Positions 34,571 through 43,748 of a DNA stretch of 64,000 nucleotides are shown here, piece after piece. Source of the stretch: Cephaloticoccus primus. GTDB taxonomy: Bacteria > Verrucomicrobiota > Verrucomicrobiia > Opitutales > Opitutaceae. The stretch lies in the NCBI RefSeq assembly GCF_001580015.1, contig NZ_LSZQ01000012.1, forward strand, positions 62,001-126,000, given 5' to 3'. The translations under genes and the position numbers were made by a program. The notes beneath the pieces were generated by a model. The model searched no databases. It worked only from the letters and a program-made list of their open reading frames with translations, and was not told where the DNA came from. Positions within the stretch are counted from its first letter, which is position 1, and each line of letters opens with the position of its first letter.

Positions 34571-34899
34571 ACTGTGCGGCTTGTGTGTCGGGCGGTACGC
34601 CCGACACACAAGCCGCACAGTTGAATAAGCTCCCCGACCTTCGGTCGGGCTATAACCCGTTAACCGAAAAAATCGCCCTAATGGGTATCCGCTTCATACG
34701 TACCCGTGCTGGATACCTTACGAGCCGCCAAGCGGGAGGGCGAGCGGCTCGCCAAATAAAAGAGTCTGCAACCCTCGCAATGCGACAGGGGGGAATTCAT
34801 GTGAATTTGCGATTTTGTTCGGGTGCAAAGCGCACGAGCAAAATCGCAAATTGAATGGGAGTGGCGACCCGCCACCGCTGCCCGCGTAGGGCCGCCGTC
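34571..34899. repeat. Composite structured repeat, near-full copy lacking terminal repeats
   Basis: In order: a perfect 24-bp stem with GTA loop (34571-34621), CCGACC-TTC-GGTCGG near 34635, the TAACC..GGGT block (34653-34699), and a two-hairpin module with a 15-base enlarged loop (34721-34751). A degenerate CGCAATGCGACAGG arm follows, then the AATTTGCGATTTT stem (34802-34853) and GTGGCG-ACC-CGCCAC near 34860-34875. It lies between the M3 peptidase start and a TonB receptor stop. Confidence 0.72.
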
Positions 34900-34900
34900 T

Positions 34901-37048
34901 TTACCAGCGGTAGAGCGCGCTAAAGGAGAGCTGGCGGCCGGCGGCGGGCACGGCGGGCACCTCCTGATAATCGGAGTCCCACAGGTTATCGACCTGTGCG
35001 GCCAGCTCCAGGCCCCGGATCCCCTCGGGCTTCCAGACCAGTGCCAACGCACTGCGCAGCGCCTGCCGCCCGCCGGTTGTGCGCAGCGCGTTCTTCGCCT
35101 GGATACGCGCATCGTTATCCATGCGCAGTTCCCAGCGATCGACGAAGCGCCAGACAAAGGCCGCCGTCAGCCGTTGGCGCGCGTAGTTCAGCGCGTAGAA
35201 ACTCGCATCGACCGTGCCGTCCCGATAGTCGGCGTCCTTCGTCAGTGCCGTGTAGCCCAGCGTCACCGAGCCGCTCCCCCACTCTCCGCGCAGCACGAGC
35301 TCCGCGCCCGTGGTGCGGATGTCCACCGCGTTGGCCGTGCGCGCCGCGGGCGAGCCGGTGTTAAAAGTCCAGTCCACCAGCGAATCATCCCAGCGGTGAA
35401 ACACCGCCGTGCTCACTTGCCAGCCCACGAGCCCGGCGGCCGTCGCGCTCAACTCCACGTTACGGCTCGTGCTGCGGCCCAGATCGGGATTCCCGCGAAA
35501 CAGCCCGCCGGACGGCGACGCGTTGAGCGACGTGTAAGTCGGCAGTTGCGTGGCCTCGCTGTAGCCCAGCGAGAGCGAGCGCCACAGCGAGCCCGCCGGA
35601 AACAGGTGCGCGAGCTCGACCACCGGCGAAAACGTGCCCGAGTCGCGGTTCGAGTCGTCCCAGGCCCCGCCCAGCGTCGCCTGCCACTCGCCGCCCGAGC
35701 GCGCGGCCCACTCGCGCGTCGCCGCGAGCGTCAGCTTGTACGTGTTGCGGTCGTTGTAGTGGCCCTGGTTAAGCGATGTGCTCTCCAGCGAATCTCCCAG
35801 CCACTCCGCGCGGTAGCGCAGCGACCAATCGCCATCCCAGTTTGGCGCCTCGCTCGCGCGGGCACCCTCACTGCCAGCACCGCCGCTCCTGCCGCCGCTG
35901 CCGCCCCCCAGAAACTCGCGCCCCTCAAAGGCCACGCCGCGCATCCGGCTCGTGTGCAGATAAGGGTTAAACAGGCCCGGGATCAGCCGGTTGTATTCGT
36001 AGTCGTCCTTGTTGCGCCGGTAGTACGCGCTCGCCTCGAAGTGGCCGCCGCCCGCGCGCTCGATCCGATGGTTCAGCATCGCGAGCTTCGTCTGCAAATT
36101 CTCGGTCTCCGCCACGCCAAATGGCGTGTACAGGTTTGGCCAACCGAAGAACTTGCTCTGATAAGCGACGAGCAAATCCGTCTGGCTCTGCGCCGTGCGC
36201 AATTGCGCGCGGCCCGCGAAACGCTCGAAATCGTGGTCGCCATACTCAAGCGGCCCGTCGCTCGACGAACGCGAATAGTCCACGTCGCCGCCGAGGCTCG
36301 CGCCGCGCCCCACAAGATTCGCCAGCCGCCCGCGCAAGCCGCCCAGGTCCACCGCGCCCGATTGGTAGAGCGACCCGCGCCACAGCGCGTTCTCGCCCGC
36401 GCCCAGCGACAGCGAGCCATCGCTCTGGTTGGACGATAGTGCCCGCCACTGGTACGCAATCGTGCCCACCCCCACGTTGGTGCTGCCCAGCGCATTGGCC
36501 GCGCCCGTGCGCACTGCGGGCAGCCCCAGCATCTGCGGCGCGATCGGCAGCTCCGCAAAGTAGTGCCCCGTCTGCGGATCGCTCAACGTCGCCGCGCCGA
36601 TGCGAAACCCCGTGTTCTCAAAAACGCCGCCGCGGATGATGATGTCCGCCTGCCCCTCGGCGAGATTGCGCCCCTGAACATCGACCAGCGGCTCGTAGCG
36701 CAACGCCGAGACCGGCATCGCAAAAGTCCCCGTCGGCTCGGGAATCGCCACGCGCGGCGAGTTGACCTCCAAGTCCGGCAAATCCAGCGCCGCATCGTAC
36801 TGCGCGCCCGCCCGCGAGCCCGCACCGACCGCGAGAATCGCGAAGGCCAAGGCCGCCCGAGCGGCGTAACGCAGCGCAACAGTCGCCGCAGTCTTCGACT
36901 GGCTCACCAGGCGGCGAGTCGCTGCCTCGCCGTCGGACCCACTTGAGTGGCCCCCTTCGACAGGCACATCAGCCTCCGCAGCCAGCACCGCGCCGGAAAG
37001 GTATTGGGGAGAAAGAGAGAATTTGGGTGTGGGTGTTTTCCTGAACAT
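34901..37048 (-). CDS. TonB-dependent outer-membrane receptor
   Basis: A 715-residue receptor, or about 668 if the GTG at 36907 is the start. The latter places a clear signal peptide (AALAFAILAVGAGSRAGAQ) at the N-terminus, so the upstream 47 residues are doubtful. The plug domain has LEVNSPRVAIPEPTGTF, EGQADIIIRGGVFENTGFRIG and LGSTNVGVGTIAYQW. The barrel ends LSFSALYRW with a terminal aromatic. BtuB-type vitamin receptors show a similar short plug, but I saw no cobalamin riboswitch upstream, so the substrate is unassigned. A Gly/Ser-rich insertion (EFLGGGSGGRSGGAGSEGA) sits in an extracellular loop position. Confidence 0.82.
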   Translation of the reverse strand: MFRKTPTPKFSLSPQYLSGAVLAAEADVPVEGGHSSGSDGEAATRRLVSQSKTAATVALRYAARAALAFAILAVGAGSRAGAQYDAALDLPDLEVNSPRVAIPEPTGTFAMPVSALRYEPLVDVQGRNLAEGQADIIIRGGVFENTGFRIGAATLSDPQTGHYFAELPIAPQMLGLPAVRTGAANALGSTNVGVGTIAYQWRALSSNQSDGSLSLGAGENALWRGSLYQSGAVDLGGLRGRLANLVGRGASLGGDVDYSRSSSDGPLEYGDHDFERFAGRAQLRTAQSQTDLLVAYQSKFFGWPNLYTPFGVAETENLQTKLAMLNHRIERAGGGHFEASAYYRRNKDDYEYNRLIPGLFNPYLHTSRMRGVAFEGREFLGGGSGGRSGGAGSEGARASEAPNWDGDWSLRYRAEWLGDSLESTSLNQGHYNDRNTYKLTLAATREWAARSGGEWQATLGGAWDDSNRDSGTFSPVVELAHLFPAGSLWRSLSLGYSEATQLPTYTSLNASPSGGLFRGNPDLGRSTSRNVELSATAAGLVGWQVSTAVFHRWDDSLVDWTFNTGSPAARTANAVDIRTTGAELVLRGEWGSGSVTLGYTALTKDADYRDGTVDASFYALNYARQRLTAAFVWRFVDRWELRMDNDARIQAKNALRTTGGRQALRSALALVWKPEGIRGLELAAQVDNLWDSDYQEVPAVPAAGRQLSFSALYRW

Positions 37049-37260
37049 CAGGCCGCGAGCGCTAACACCTCAGTCCCCAAAAACAAGCACTAGTTAATTA
37101 ACTATCTAAAATTTAGCTAACCAAATGGCGCCACCCCGCAGCCAGGCATCCCAGTAAGTTCCGCAGCCATTTGCTCCGTGACAACGCACGGGGGCTTGGG
37201 AGTCATAAACGCGCCCCTCCGGAAAACATCAGAGCGCCCCCAACTCCCCCAATTACCCCC

Positions 37261-38469
37261 ATGAAGAAATCAGACTTGCGGATCGGACTCATCGGCGCGG
37301 CTGGCCGCGGTGGCAGCCTTGCAAAAATCGCTCACCGCCCCGGAAAAGGCGCGCGGATCGTCGCGTGTTGCGACGTGGCGCCTGAGGCCCTTCACGCCGC
37401 CGCCCGAACTTTCGCGCACGGCGATAAATCGCCCTTCCTCACGCGCGATTATCGCGAGCTGATCGACCACGCCCGATCCGCCGCGCTCGACGCCGTCATC
37501 ATCGCGACACCCGACTACCTGCACGAGGAGCAGGCCGTCGCCGCGCTGGAGCGCGGCCTCGCCGTTTATCTGGAAAAACCGATGGCGCTGACGATCACCG
37601 GCTGCGACCGCATCCTCGCAACGGCCAAGCGGCACCGCGCACGGCTCTACCTCGGCCACAACATGCGGCACATGGGCTTCGTGCGAAAGATGAAGGCGCT
37701 GATCGACGAGGGGACGATTGGCGAAGTGAAGGCGTGCTGGTGCAGGCACTTCGTCGGCCACGGTGGCGATTTTTACTTCCGCGACTGGCATGCGGAGCGC
37801 CGTTACGTAAACGGCCTGCTGCTCCAGAAAGCGGCGCACGACATCGATGTCATTCACTGGCTTTGCGACGGCTACACGCGGCTGGTCAACGCACTCGGCG
37901 GGCTCACGCTCTACGGCGGCTTGCCCGACCGCGCGCCCGCCACCAAGGGCCCGCGGCCAGGCGTCGCGGTCAAGGGGATGGACTTCACGACCTTCCCGCC
38001 GACGCGGCAACGCGGGCTCAACCATCGCATCGATGTCGAGGACTTGAGCACGATGCAGATGCGGCTCAGCAACGGCGTCTACGCGACCTACGCGCAGTGC
38101 CACTACACGCCCGACTACTGGCGCAGCTACACGCTTATCGGCACCGAGGGGCGACTGGAAAATTTTGGCAACGGTGGCGCGGGCACGCACATCCGCCTCT
38201 GGAATAAGCGCAGTGGCTACAACGCAGCGGGAGACGCGACCTACAAAATCCCGCTCGCGCGCGGCACACACGGCGGCGCCGATCCGCTCATCATCGCCGA
38301 GTTTCTGCGCTACGCGCGCGAAGGCGGCGCGACCGACACCTCGCCGCTCGCCGCGCGCGAGAGCGTGGCCGCGGGCTGCACCGCGACCGAGTCACTGCGC
38401 AAAGGCGGCATCCCGCTAAAAGTCCCACCCCCACGCGCCGCGCTTGCGCGCTTCTTCGAGCCAGTGTGA
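37261..38469 (+). CDS. Gfo/Idh/MocA family oxidoreductase
   Basis: A 402-residue NAD(P)-dependent oxidoreductase. The nucleotide-binding start is RIGLIGAAGRGGS, followed by VIIATPDYLHEEQAVAALERGLAVYLEKPMA (EKP motif). The C-terminal domain has LLLQKAAHDIDVIHW with the expected Asp/His pair and ends with RESVAAGCTATESLRKGG. It is cytoplasmic, since no Tat signal is present, unlike many relatives in this phylum. Four bases separate its end from a possible GTG start of the next gene, so they are probably co-transcribed. Substrate unknown. Confidence 0.87.
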   Translation: MKKSDLRIGLIGAAGRGGSLAKIAHRPGKGARIVACCDVAPEALHAAARTFAHGDKSPFLTRDYRELIDHARSAALDAVIIATPDYLHEEQAVAALERGLAVYLEKPMALTITGCDRILATAKRHRARLYLGHNMRHMGFVRKMKALIDEGTIGEVKACWCRHFVGHGGDFYFRDWHAERRYVNGLLLQKAAHDIDVIHWLCDGYTRLVNALGGLTLYGGLPDRAPATKGPRPGVAVKGMDFTTFPPTRQRGLNHRIDVEDLSTMQMRLSNGVYATYAQCHYTPDYWRSYTLIGTEGRLENFGNGGAGTHIRLWNKRSGYNAAGDATYKIPLARGTHGGADPLIIAEFLRYAREGGATDTSPLAARESVAAGCTATESLRKGGIPLKVPPPRAALARFFEPV

Positions 38470-38483
38470 TTAGCTGGCGCAAC

Positions 38484-39575
38484 ATGAACGAAGACGCGGC
38501 CGCAGCCCCCGAAGCCCCCACCCCGCGCAAACCCAGCTTTCCGGTAAACGCCGGACTGCGCCGCTACCTGCACCGCTACAAACGCGAGCGCCCCCTGCCC
38601 ATCAGCTACGAGCGGCTCTGCGACTTCCACGAGACGATGCCCCTGCTCAATCGCGAGGGGCAGCCCACGCTCTGGGACAGCGTCATTTACCGGCGCGACG
38701 AGATGGAGCCGCTCTACGAAGGGCTCAAGACCACCTACGCCCTGCTCAAGGTCGATGGCGACGAGAGCGTCGTCCAGCACCTGTACATCGACCGCGTGGA
38801 CTACTGCAGCTTCGGCAATTCGACGCCCTTTCGCGTGCGAATCGTCAACTCCTACAACGACAACCAGGACTACTTCTATGTGAAGCGCGCCGACGCCTCG
38901 CGCCTCTACGGACTGGAGCTCGAGCACCTGCTCTCGCCCAGCCGCCTGAACTTCATCACCCACGACAACACCCTGATCGAAGAGCACATCGCCGGCATCC
39001 CGGGCGACGTGTTTATCGACACCTGGATGCGCTCGCCCGAGCTGCGCCCCGTGCGCGTCGCCAAGGAACTCGTGAAGTTTAACGAACGCTGCTTCCTGCG
39101 GCTGCTCGGCGACATGCGCGCCTACAACTTTGTCTTCGTCATCACACCCGATTTCGAAGCCGCCCAAGTCCGCATCCGCGCGATGGACTTTGACCAGCAG
39201 TCCTACAACGGCCGGAAGAAATTCTACCTCCCACAATTCTTCAAAGAGAACGTCCCGCTCGTCCGCTACTGCACCAAACACCTGCACGTGCAGACCGCCC
39301 TGCAATACCAACGCGAAGAGCAGACCCTGCTCGTCCAGCGCGCCGACCTCGCACGCCTCCGCCTCGCCGAGCTGCTCCAGCAAATGAGTGCAGACCCGAT
39401 CGCGCCGCTTGAAAAAATCCACCACCTGCGCGCCGAACTCGCCGAGCACTTCCAGCGCAGCGAGTACCTGCGCTGCCGATCGATGGGCGACCTCGTCCGC
39501 CAAAACCTGGACACACTGCGCGAGACCATCGCGCGCAACAGCCCTACGCCAATCGACCTCGAAAGCTTCGCGTAA
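38484..39575 (+). CDS. Unrecognised conserved-looking protein
   Basis: A 363-residue soluble protein I cannot place in a family. Visible features are an N-terminal Pro/Ala segment, RRYLHRYKRERPLPISYERLC, LYIDRVDYCSFGNSTPFRVR, LEEHIAGIPGD-like IEEHIAGIPGDVFIDTW and RIRAMDFDQQSYNGRKKFY. The last has a D-F-D placement that loosely recalls kinase-like folds, but I see no glycine-rich loop. The C-terminus (about 290-363) is helical. It probably shares a transcript with the upstream oxidoreductase. An in-frame GTG at 38466 overlapping the preceding stop is an alternative start. Confidence 0.65.
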   Translation: MNEDAAAAPEAPTPRKPSFPVNAGLRRYLHRYKRERPLPISYERLCDFHETMPLLNREGQPTLWDSVIYRRDEMEPLYEGLKTTYALLKVDGDESVVQHLYIDRVDYCSFGNSTPFRVRIVNSYNDNQDYFYVKRADASRLYGLELEHLLSPSRLNFITHDNTLIEEHIAGIPGDVFIDTWMRSPELRPVRVAKELVKFNERCFLRLLGDMRAYNFVFVITPDFEAAQVRIRAMDFDQQSYNGRKKFYLPQFFKENVPLVRYCTKHLHVQTALQYQREEQTLLVQRADLARLRLAELLQQMSADPIAPLEKIHHLRAELAEHFQRSEYLRCRSMGDLVRQNLDTLRETIARNSPTPIDLESFA

Positions 39576-39734
39576 GCCCCACCGATCAAATACGCAAAAC
39601 CCGCCGCATTTATATTGCGCGAAATAAACAGATCCCTGAGCTTGCCGCGACAAGGCTCGCACGGCGGCAGCTCCCTTTGCCGCAGTGAGAGATTTCACAA
39701 CAAACAAGAAACGCCCAAAAACTGGAGCAACCGC

Positions 39735-40076
39735 ATGGCAAAAAAAGCAGCGCCCAAAAAAAACACGGCCTCGAAACCTGTCGCTAAAAAACCGGTAGCC
39801 AAAAAGGCCGTCGCGAAGAAAGCAGCCGTCAAAAAAGTCGTCGCAAAAAAGCCTGCTGCGAAAAAGGCAGTGGTGAAAAAAGCGGCCCCCAAGAAAGCAA
39901 GTGCCGCAAAAGCGGTTGCCAAAAAGCCAGTCGCCAAAAAGGCCGCGGTGAAAAAGGCAGTCGCCAAGAAAACGGTAGCGAAAAAACCAGCCGCTAAAAA
40001 GGTCGCTGCAAAGAAACCCGCAGTGACCAAAAAGGCCGCCGCCCCCAAGAAAGCTCCGGCCAAAAAGAAGAGGTAA
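39735..40076 (+). CDS. Histone H1-like Lys/Ala-rich DNA-binding protein
   Basis: A 113-residue protein made almost entirely of AKKPVAKKA-type pentads and hexads, with about 40% Lys and no acidic residues. It resembles the C-terminal tail of eukaryotic H1, chlamydial Hc-type proteins and AlgP-like tails. Such proteins bind and compact DNA non-specifically. [10 protein letters not shown] at 39735 is the likely start because the upstream frame is ordinary sequence. A strong terminator follows 36 bp after the stop, so it forms its own unit or ends one. Codons alternate AAA/AAG, so it is not a perfect DNA repeat. Confidence 0.82.
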   Translation: MAKKAAPKKNTASKPVAKKPVAKKAVAKKAAVKKVVAKKPAAKKAVVKKAAPKKASAAKAVAKKPVAKKAAVKKAVAKKTVAKKPAAKKVAAKKPAVTKKAAAPKKAPAKKKR

Positions 40077-40111
40077 GCCCCAAAACGCCTGCTTCAAAAA
40101 CTTGAAAAAAG

Positions 40112-40144
40112 AGAGCCGCCCTTCCGGGCGGCTCTTCTTTTTTT
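40112..40144 (+). terminator. Rho-independent terminator after the H1-like gene
   Basis: A 10-bp stem AGAGCCGCCC/GGGCGGCTCT with loop TTCC is followed by TCTTTTTTT. It is preceded by an A-run, so it may also act for the convergent DUF5069 gene. Confidence 0.9.
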
Positions 40145-40192
40145 ACCACACCACCAAATACACAAGAAGCCCCCTGCCAGGCGACGCGCCGA

Positions 40193-40657
40193 TCAAGTGA
40201 GGCGGCCTTCGTCGAATTCGAGCAGATCGGGGAGCGTGAGAATGTCTTCGAGGCGGTCGGCGCAGCCCATGTTTGTGAGTGCCTCAGTCAGGAATTCGCG
40301 CCCGGGCCCGCTCAGGCCGCGCTGCACGTACCACCGGTTCCACTCGGCCACCCGCAGGTCGGCGGGGAACAGCGCCAGCAGCCCCGCATCGATTTGCGCG
40401 TCGCTCTCCGCCCCGTGCACCACGCGCTCCACAGCGTCGGGCTCGACCCCAAGGTGCAGCGACAGGAAGCCATCCATCCCGCGCTTGTAGTTTTTCGCGT
40501 AGCTCGGCGGCAGTGCGCCGTGCGTTTTTACGTATTTCGCTTTGGCAATAAAACGCGGCAAGTGCAGCAGGCCCGTCGCCGCGTGCGGGACGTAGGCCGA
40601 GGGCAATTCGCGCAAAATAGCACCTGTCGAGCCGGGGATGGGTTGGGAGCGTGCCAT
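40193..40657 (-). CDS. DUF5069 domain protein
   Basis: A 154-residue protein fitting the DUF5069 pattern: LRELPSAYVPHAATGLLHLPRFIAKAKYVKTHGALPPSY, then a globular C-terminal half with NRWYVQRGLSGPGREFL. The family is found in Verrucomicrobiota and Planctomycetes and has no assigned function. ATG 40657 (MARSQPIPGS) is chosen over an upstream extension. It is convergent with the H1-like gene and separated from the polyol operon by 218 bp with no visible feature. Confidence 0.7.
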   Translation of the reverse strand: MARSQPIPGSTGAILRELPSAYVPHAATGLLHLPRFIAKAKYVKTHGALPPSYAKNYKRGMDGFLSLHLGVEPDAVERVVHGAESDAQIDAGLLALFPADLRVAEWNRWYVQRGLSGPGREFLTEALTNMGCADRLEDILTLPDLLEFDEGRLT

Positions 40658-40875
40658 GGTGGGGCCCGAACTCAGACCGTACCAGCCACAACACTGCGAG
40701 AAAAAAGGGGCCAAGTACTTTCCCTTATTCAGCAAAGGCAGCCTGTGTCACCTTCTCGGTAAAAGTTGAGCGAACCATCCCCCCAAGTCGGGTGACGCAA
40801 TGTGCGGAACAAACGCGTAGCGCATGCCCGACTCCGGATGAGCAGCAGACATGGCTTGCCGCACAGGCCCGGGCC

Positions 40876-41928
40876 TCACAGCAGCCCGCGCCCGCTTTTA
40901 TCGAACAGATGCAAGGGCGCGCCCGCCTCGACACTCACGCCGACCGCATCCCCCGGCCTCAGGGCGCTGCGCTCACTCTGGCGGGCGATCAGCGAAACCC
41001 CAGCGACCTCGACGTAGATCAAAGTCTCCGCGCCCAGCGACTCCACCAGCTCGACGCGCCCGCCGAGGCTCCCGCGCGGCGCGGCGGGCTCGCCCTTCCC
41101 CAGCGGCTGCACGCGCAGCGCCTCCGGGCGAATCCCGAGCGTGCCATCGGTCGGCAAGCGCCCGCCCGTAAGTGCCGAAAACGCCGGCAGGGCATCCGCG
41201 GCCACCAAGTTGATTGAGGGCATCCCGATAAACTGCGCGACGAAGCGATTTGCTGGCCGGTCGTAGAGCTCCAGCGGCGTCCCCACTTGCTCGATATTTC
41301 CATTACTGAGGACGACTACCCGATCCGCCAGCGTCATAGCTTCCACCTGATCGTGAGTCACATAGATCGTCGTCGCGCCCAGGCTCTTGTGCAGCTTGTG
41401 GATTTCCACACGCGTATTGCCACGCAAAGCCGCATCCAGATTCGACAACGGCTCATCAAATAAAAACACCTTCGGCTCGCGCACAATCGCGCGCCCGATC
41501 GCCACCCGCTGCCGCTGCCCGCCCGAAAGCTCCTTCGGTGTGCGCTTCAGATACGGCTCCAGATTCAAAACTGCCGCCGCACGGGCCACCTTTTCGGCGA
41601 TTTCCTCCTGTGGCACTTTTGCGAGCTTAAGTGCAAACGACATATTGTCGTACACACTCATATGCGGATAGAGCGCATAGCTTTGAAACACCATCGCCAG
41701 ATCCCGATCCCCGGTGGGGCGATTCGTAATATCCGCGCCATCGAGGAAAAGCTTGCCATCGGAAATCTCCTCCAGCCCCGCGATCAAGCGCAGCAAGGTC
41801 GATTTACCACAGCCCGACGGGCCGACGAAAACAATAAACTCGCCCTTCTCTATGGTGAGATCGACACCGCGAATGACTAAAGTCTCCTCAAACCGCTTCT
41901 GTATATTTTGTAATTCTAGATAAGCCAT
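40876..41928 (-). CDS. Polyol/sugar ABC transporter ATP-binding protein, SmoK/UgpC-type
   Basis: A 350-residue MalK-class ATPase that powers the two permeases just upstream. Walker A is GPSGCGKST (36-44), the signature [15 protein letters not shown] is near 133, Walker B is [11 protein letters not shown] and the H-loop is [10 protein letters not shown]. The C-terminal TOBE region (about 235-350) includes GIRPEALRV. It starts 9 bp after the preceding permease stop and ends the ten-gene operon. Family members serve sorbitol/mannitol, maltose or glycerol-phosphate uptake; the partner genes point to polyols. Confidence 0.92.
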   Translation of the reverse strand: MAYLELQNIQKRFEETLVIRGVDLTIEKGEFIVFVGPSGCGKSTLLRLIAGLEEISDGKLFLDGADITNRPTGDRDLAMVFQSYALYPHMSVYDNMSFALKLAKVPQEEIAEKVARAAAVLNLEPYLKRTPKELSGGQRQRVAIGRAIVREPKVFLFDEPLSNLDAALRGNTRVEIHKLHKSLGATTIYVTHDQVEAMTLADRVVVLSNGNIEQVGTPLELYDRPANRFVAQFIGMPSINLVAADALPAFSALTGGRLPTDGTLGIRPEALRVQPLGKGEPAAPRGSLGGRVELVESLGAETLIYVEVAGVSLIARQSERSALRPGDAVGVSVEAGAPLHLFDKSGRGLL

Positions 41929-41937
41929 AGTGAGCTC

Positions 41938-42765
41938 CTATTTAACGGCACCAAAAGTCATGCCCTGGATTAATTGTTTCTGGCTAAACCAACCGAAGAC
42001 CATAATTGGCGCGATGGCGATAAGCGAGGCCGCCGAAAGCTTCGCCCAAAACAAACCTTCCGGATTTGAGTACGAGGCGATCAATGCAGCCAATGTACCC
42101 GCCCGGGCGCTCGTCAGGTTAAGCGACCAAAACGCCTCGTTCCAGCTCAGCACCAGGCACAACAAGCCCGTGGAGGCGATCCCGCCCCGGGTCAAGGGCA
42201 GCACCACATTGCGAAACTCTCCCCACAGCTTGGCCCCATCCATACGCGCCGCCTCCAATATCTCGTGAGGGATATCTTTTAACGCGCTATAAATCATCCA
42301 TACGATGATCGGCAGGTTGATCAGGGTAAAAACCAAAGTCAGCAGCGTGAGCGAGTCGAGCAGGCCCGTTTTCTGCGCAATCACATAGAGCGGGACAAGC
42401 GCGCCGACGGCCGGCATCATCTTGGTAGAGAGCATCCACATCAATATCCCTCGCGTGCGCCGCGTCGGGAAAAACGCCATTGAATAGGCCGCTGACAGCG
42501 CAAGGGCCAAGCCGAGTAACGTAGAAGCCACACTCGTAATCAGGGAATTACGTGCATATAACAGATAGTTACTGCGCACCTGTACTTCGGCAAAATTCTC
42601 CAGAGTCGGGGCGAAAGCCACCAGGGGCGGATCGGCAATCGCCTGAAGCTCAGTCTTGAAGGCCGTTAGAAACAGCCAGGCTAGAGGGAAGAACAGCAAC
42701 GCAGCCAGCACCCAGGCCGATAAGGCGCGCAGCCATTTACCAAGTTTTTTTCGCGAATAAGACAT
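41938..42765 (-). CDS. Carbohydrate ABC transporter permease, SmoG/MalG-type
   Basis: A 275-residue inner-membrane permease with six predicted membrane segments. The EAA loop that docks on the ATPase reads EILEAARMDGAKLWGEFRNVVLPL near residue 172, and the N-terminal segment is WVLAALLFFPLAWLFLTAFKTE. It lies 5 bp after the partner permease and 9 bp before the ATPase gene. Confidence 0.92.
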   Translation of the reverse strand: MSYSRKKLGKWLRALSAWVLAALLFFPLAWLFLTAFKTELQAIADPPLVAFAPTLENFAEVQVRSNYLLYARNSLITSVASTLLGLALALSAAYSMAFFPTRRTRGILMWMLSTKMMPAVGALVPLYVIAQKTGLLDSLTLLTLVFTLINLPIIVWMIYSALKDIPHEILEAARMDGAKLWGEFRNVVLPLTRGGIASTGLLCLVLSWNEAFWSLNLTSARAGTLAALIASYSNPEGLFWAKLSAASLIAIAPIMVFGWFSQKQLIQGMTFGAVK

Positions 42766-42770
42766 GGCGA

Positions 42771-43640
42771 TTAATCCAGGTTTTTCCCGACAACACGGAT
42801 AAGAAAGACCGAAACAATATTGGCGAGGATCACCGCAAAAAGTGCCCCCGCCGAGCCCACCCCGACATCGAAATTAACAAGCGCCTGCTTATACACCAGG
42901 TAGGTCAGGTTCGTACTCTCATTCCCCGGGCCACCTGAGGTGGTGATTGAAATCTCCGCAAAGACACTGAGCAGGAAGATCATCTCGATCATGATCACGA
43001 CCGCGATTGGCCGCGCGAGGTGGGGCAATATGAGGTAGTAAAAGCGCTGTACCCCACTCGCCCTGTCCATACGCGCTGCCTCGATCTGCTCTCTGTCCAG
43101 CGATTGCAAGGCCGTCATGAAAATCAAACACGCAAAGGGCAACCACTGCCACGACACCATTATGATAATGGAAAGAAGGGGAACATCGGTCAGCCAATCG
43201 ACAGGCGTCAGGCCGAAGAATTTCCACACACTCGCGAGAACACCGTAAACGGGATTCATCATCATGTGCTTCCACAGGAGTGCATTCACCGTGGGCATAA
43301 CAAAAAACGGCGAAATCAGGAGCACACGGACGATGGAGCGGCCCGGGAAAGGCTCATTGACCAGGAGCCCCAACAGTATCCCGGGGACAACCGTAAACAG
43401 GATCACTGTAGATAGAAAAACAAGCGTCTGCCAAACCGCAGGAAAGAAGTCAGGATCGGTTACAAAGTAGAGATAGTTATCCCAAGCGGCAAAGGAATGC
43501 TCCCCGGGCTGGAGCAAGTTGTAGTTGATGAGCGAAAAATAGATCGTCATCAACAGCGGGACGAGCATCCACACCACGAGCACCGCCACGGCAGGCGCCA
43601 TCAATGCACGAGGCACGAAACGAGAAATGGGGCGGGACAT
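42771..43640 (-). CDS. Carbohydrate ABC transporter permease, SmoF/MalF-type
   Basis: A 289-residue permease with six predicted membrane segments. The EAA motif is EQIEAARMDRASGVQRFYYLILPHL near residue 192, and the C-terminal SGGPGNESTNLTYLVYKQAL is typical of polyol transporters. ATG 43640 (MSRPISRFVPRALMAP) is chosen over an upstream extension rich in Arg/Pro. It follows the binding-protein gene by 108 bp. Confidence 0.92.
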   Translation of the reverse strand: MSRPISRFVPRALMAPAVAVLVVWMLVPLLMTIYFSLINYNLLQPGEHSFAAWDNYLYFVTDPDFFPAVWQTLVFLSTVILFTVVPGILLGLLVNEPFPGRSIVRVLLISPFFVMPTVNALLWKHMMMNPVYGVLASVWKFFGLTPVDWLTDVPLLSIIIMVSWQWLPFACLIFMTALQSLDREQIEAARMDRASGVQRFYYLILPHLARPIAVVIMIEMIFLLSVFAEISITTSGGPGNESTNLTYLVYKQALVNFDVGVGSAGALFAVILANIVSVFLIRVVGKNLD

Positions 43641-43748
43641 AGGGGAAATCGATAGAGCGGGGATAGGGGCGCGAAACAGGCCTCGTAGGGGCGAGAACCG
43701 CCCCCTGCCCGGCCTCAAACAGCAGAGCAGAGGGCTAACAGGAGAGGG

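Noticed and set aside
37049-37170. Cobalamin riboswitch upstream of the second TonB receptor
   Set aside because: The region was checked for a B12-box-like sequence and paired core. Only an AT-rich palindrome (TAGTTAATTAACTA) was seen.
39735-40076. DNA tandem repeat without coding function
   Set aside because: Third-position variation with kept Lys/Ala pattern, a clean ATG and a downstream terminator indicate a real protein gene.
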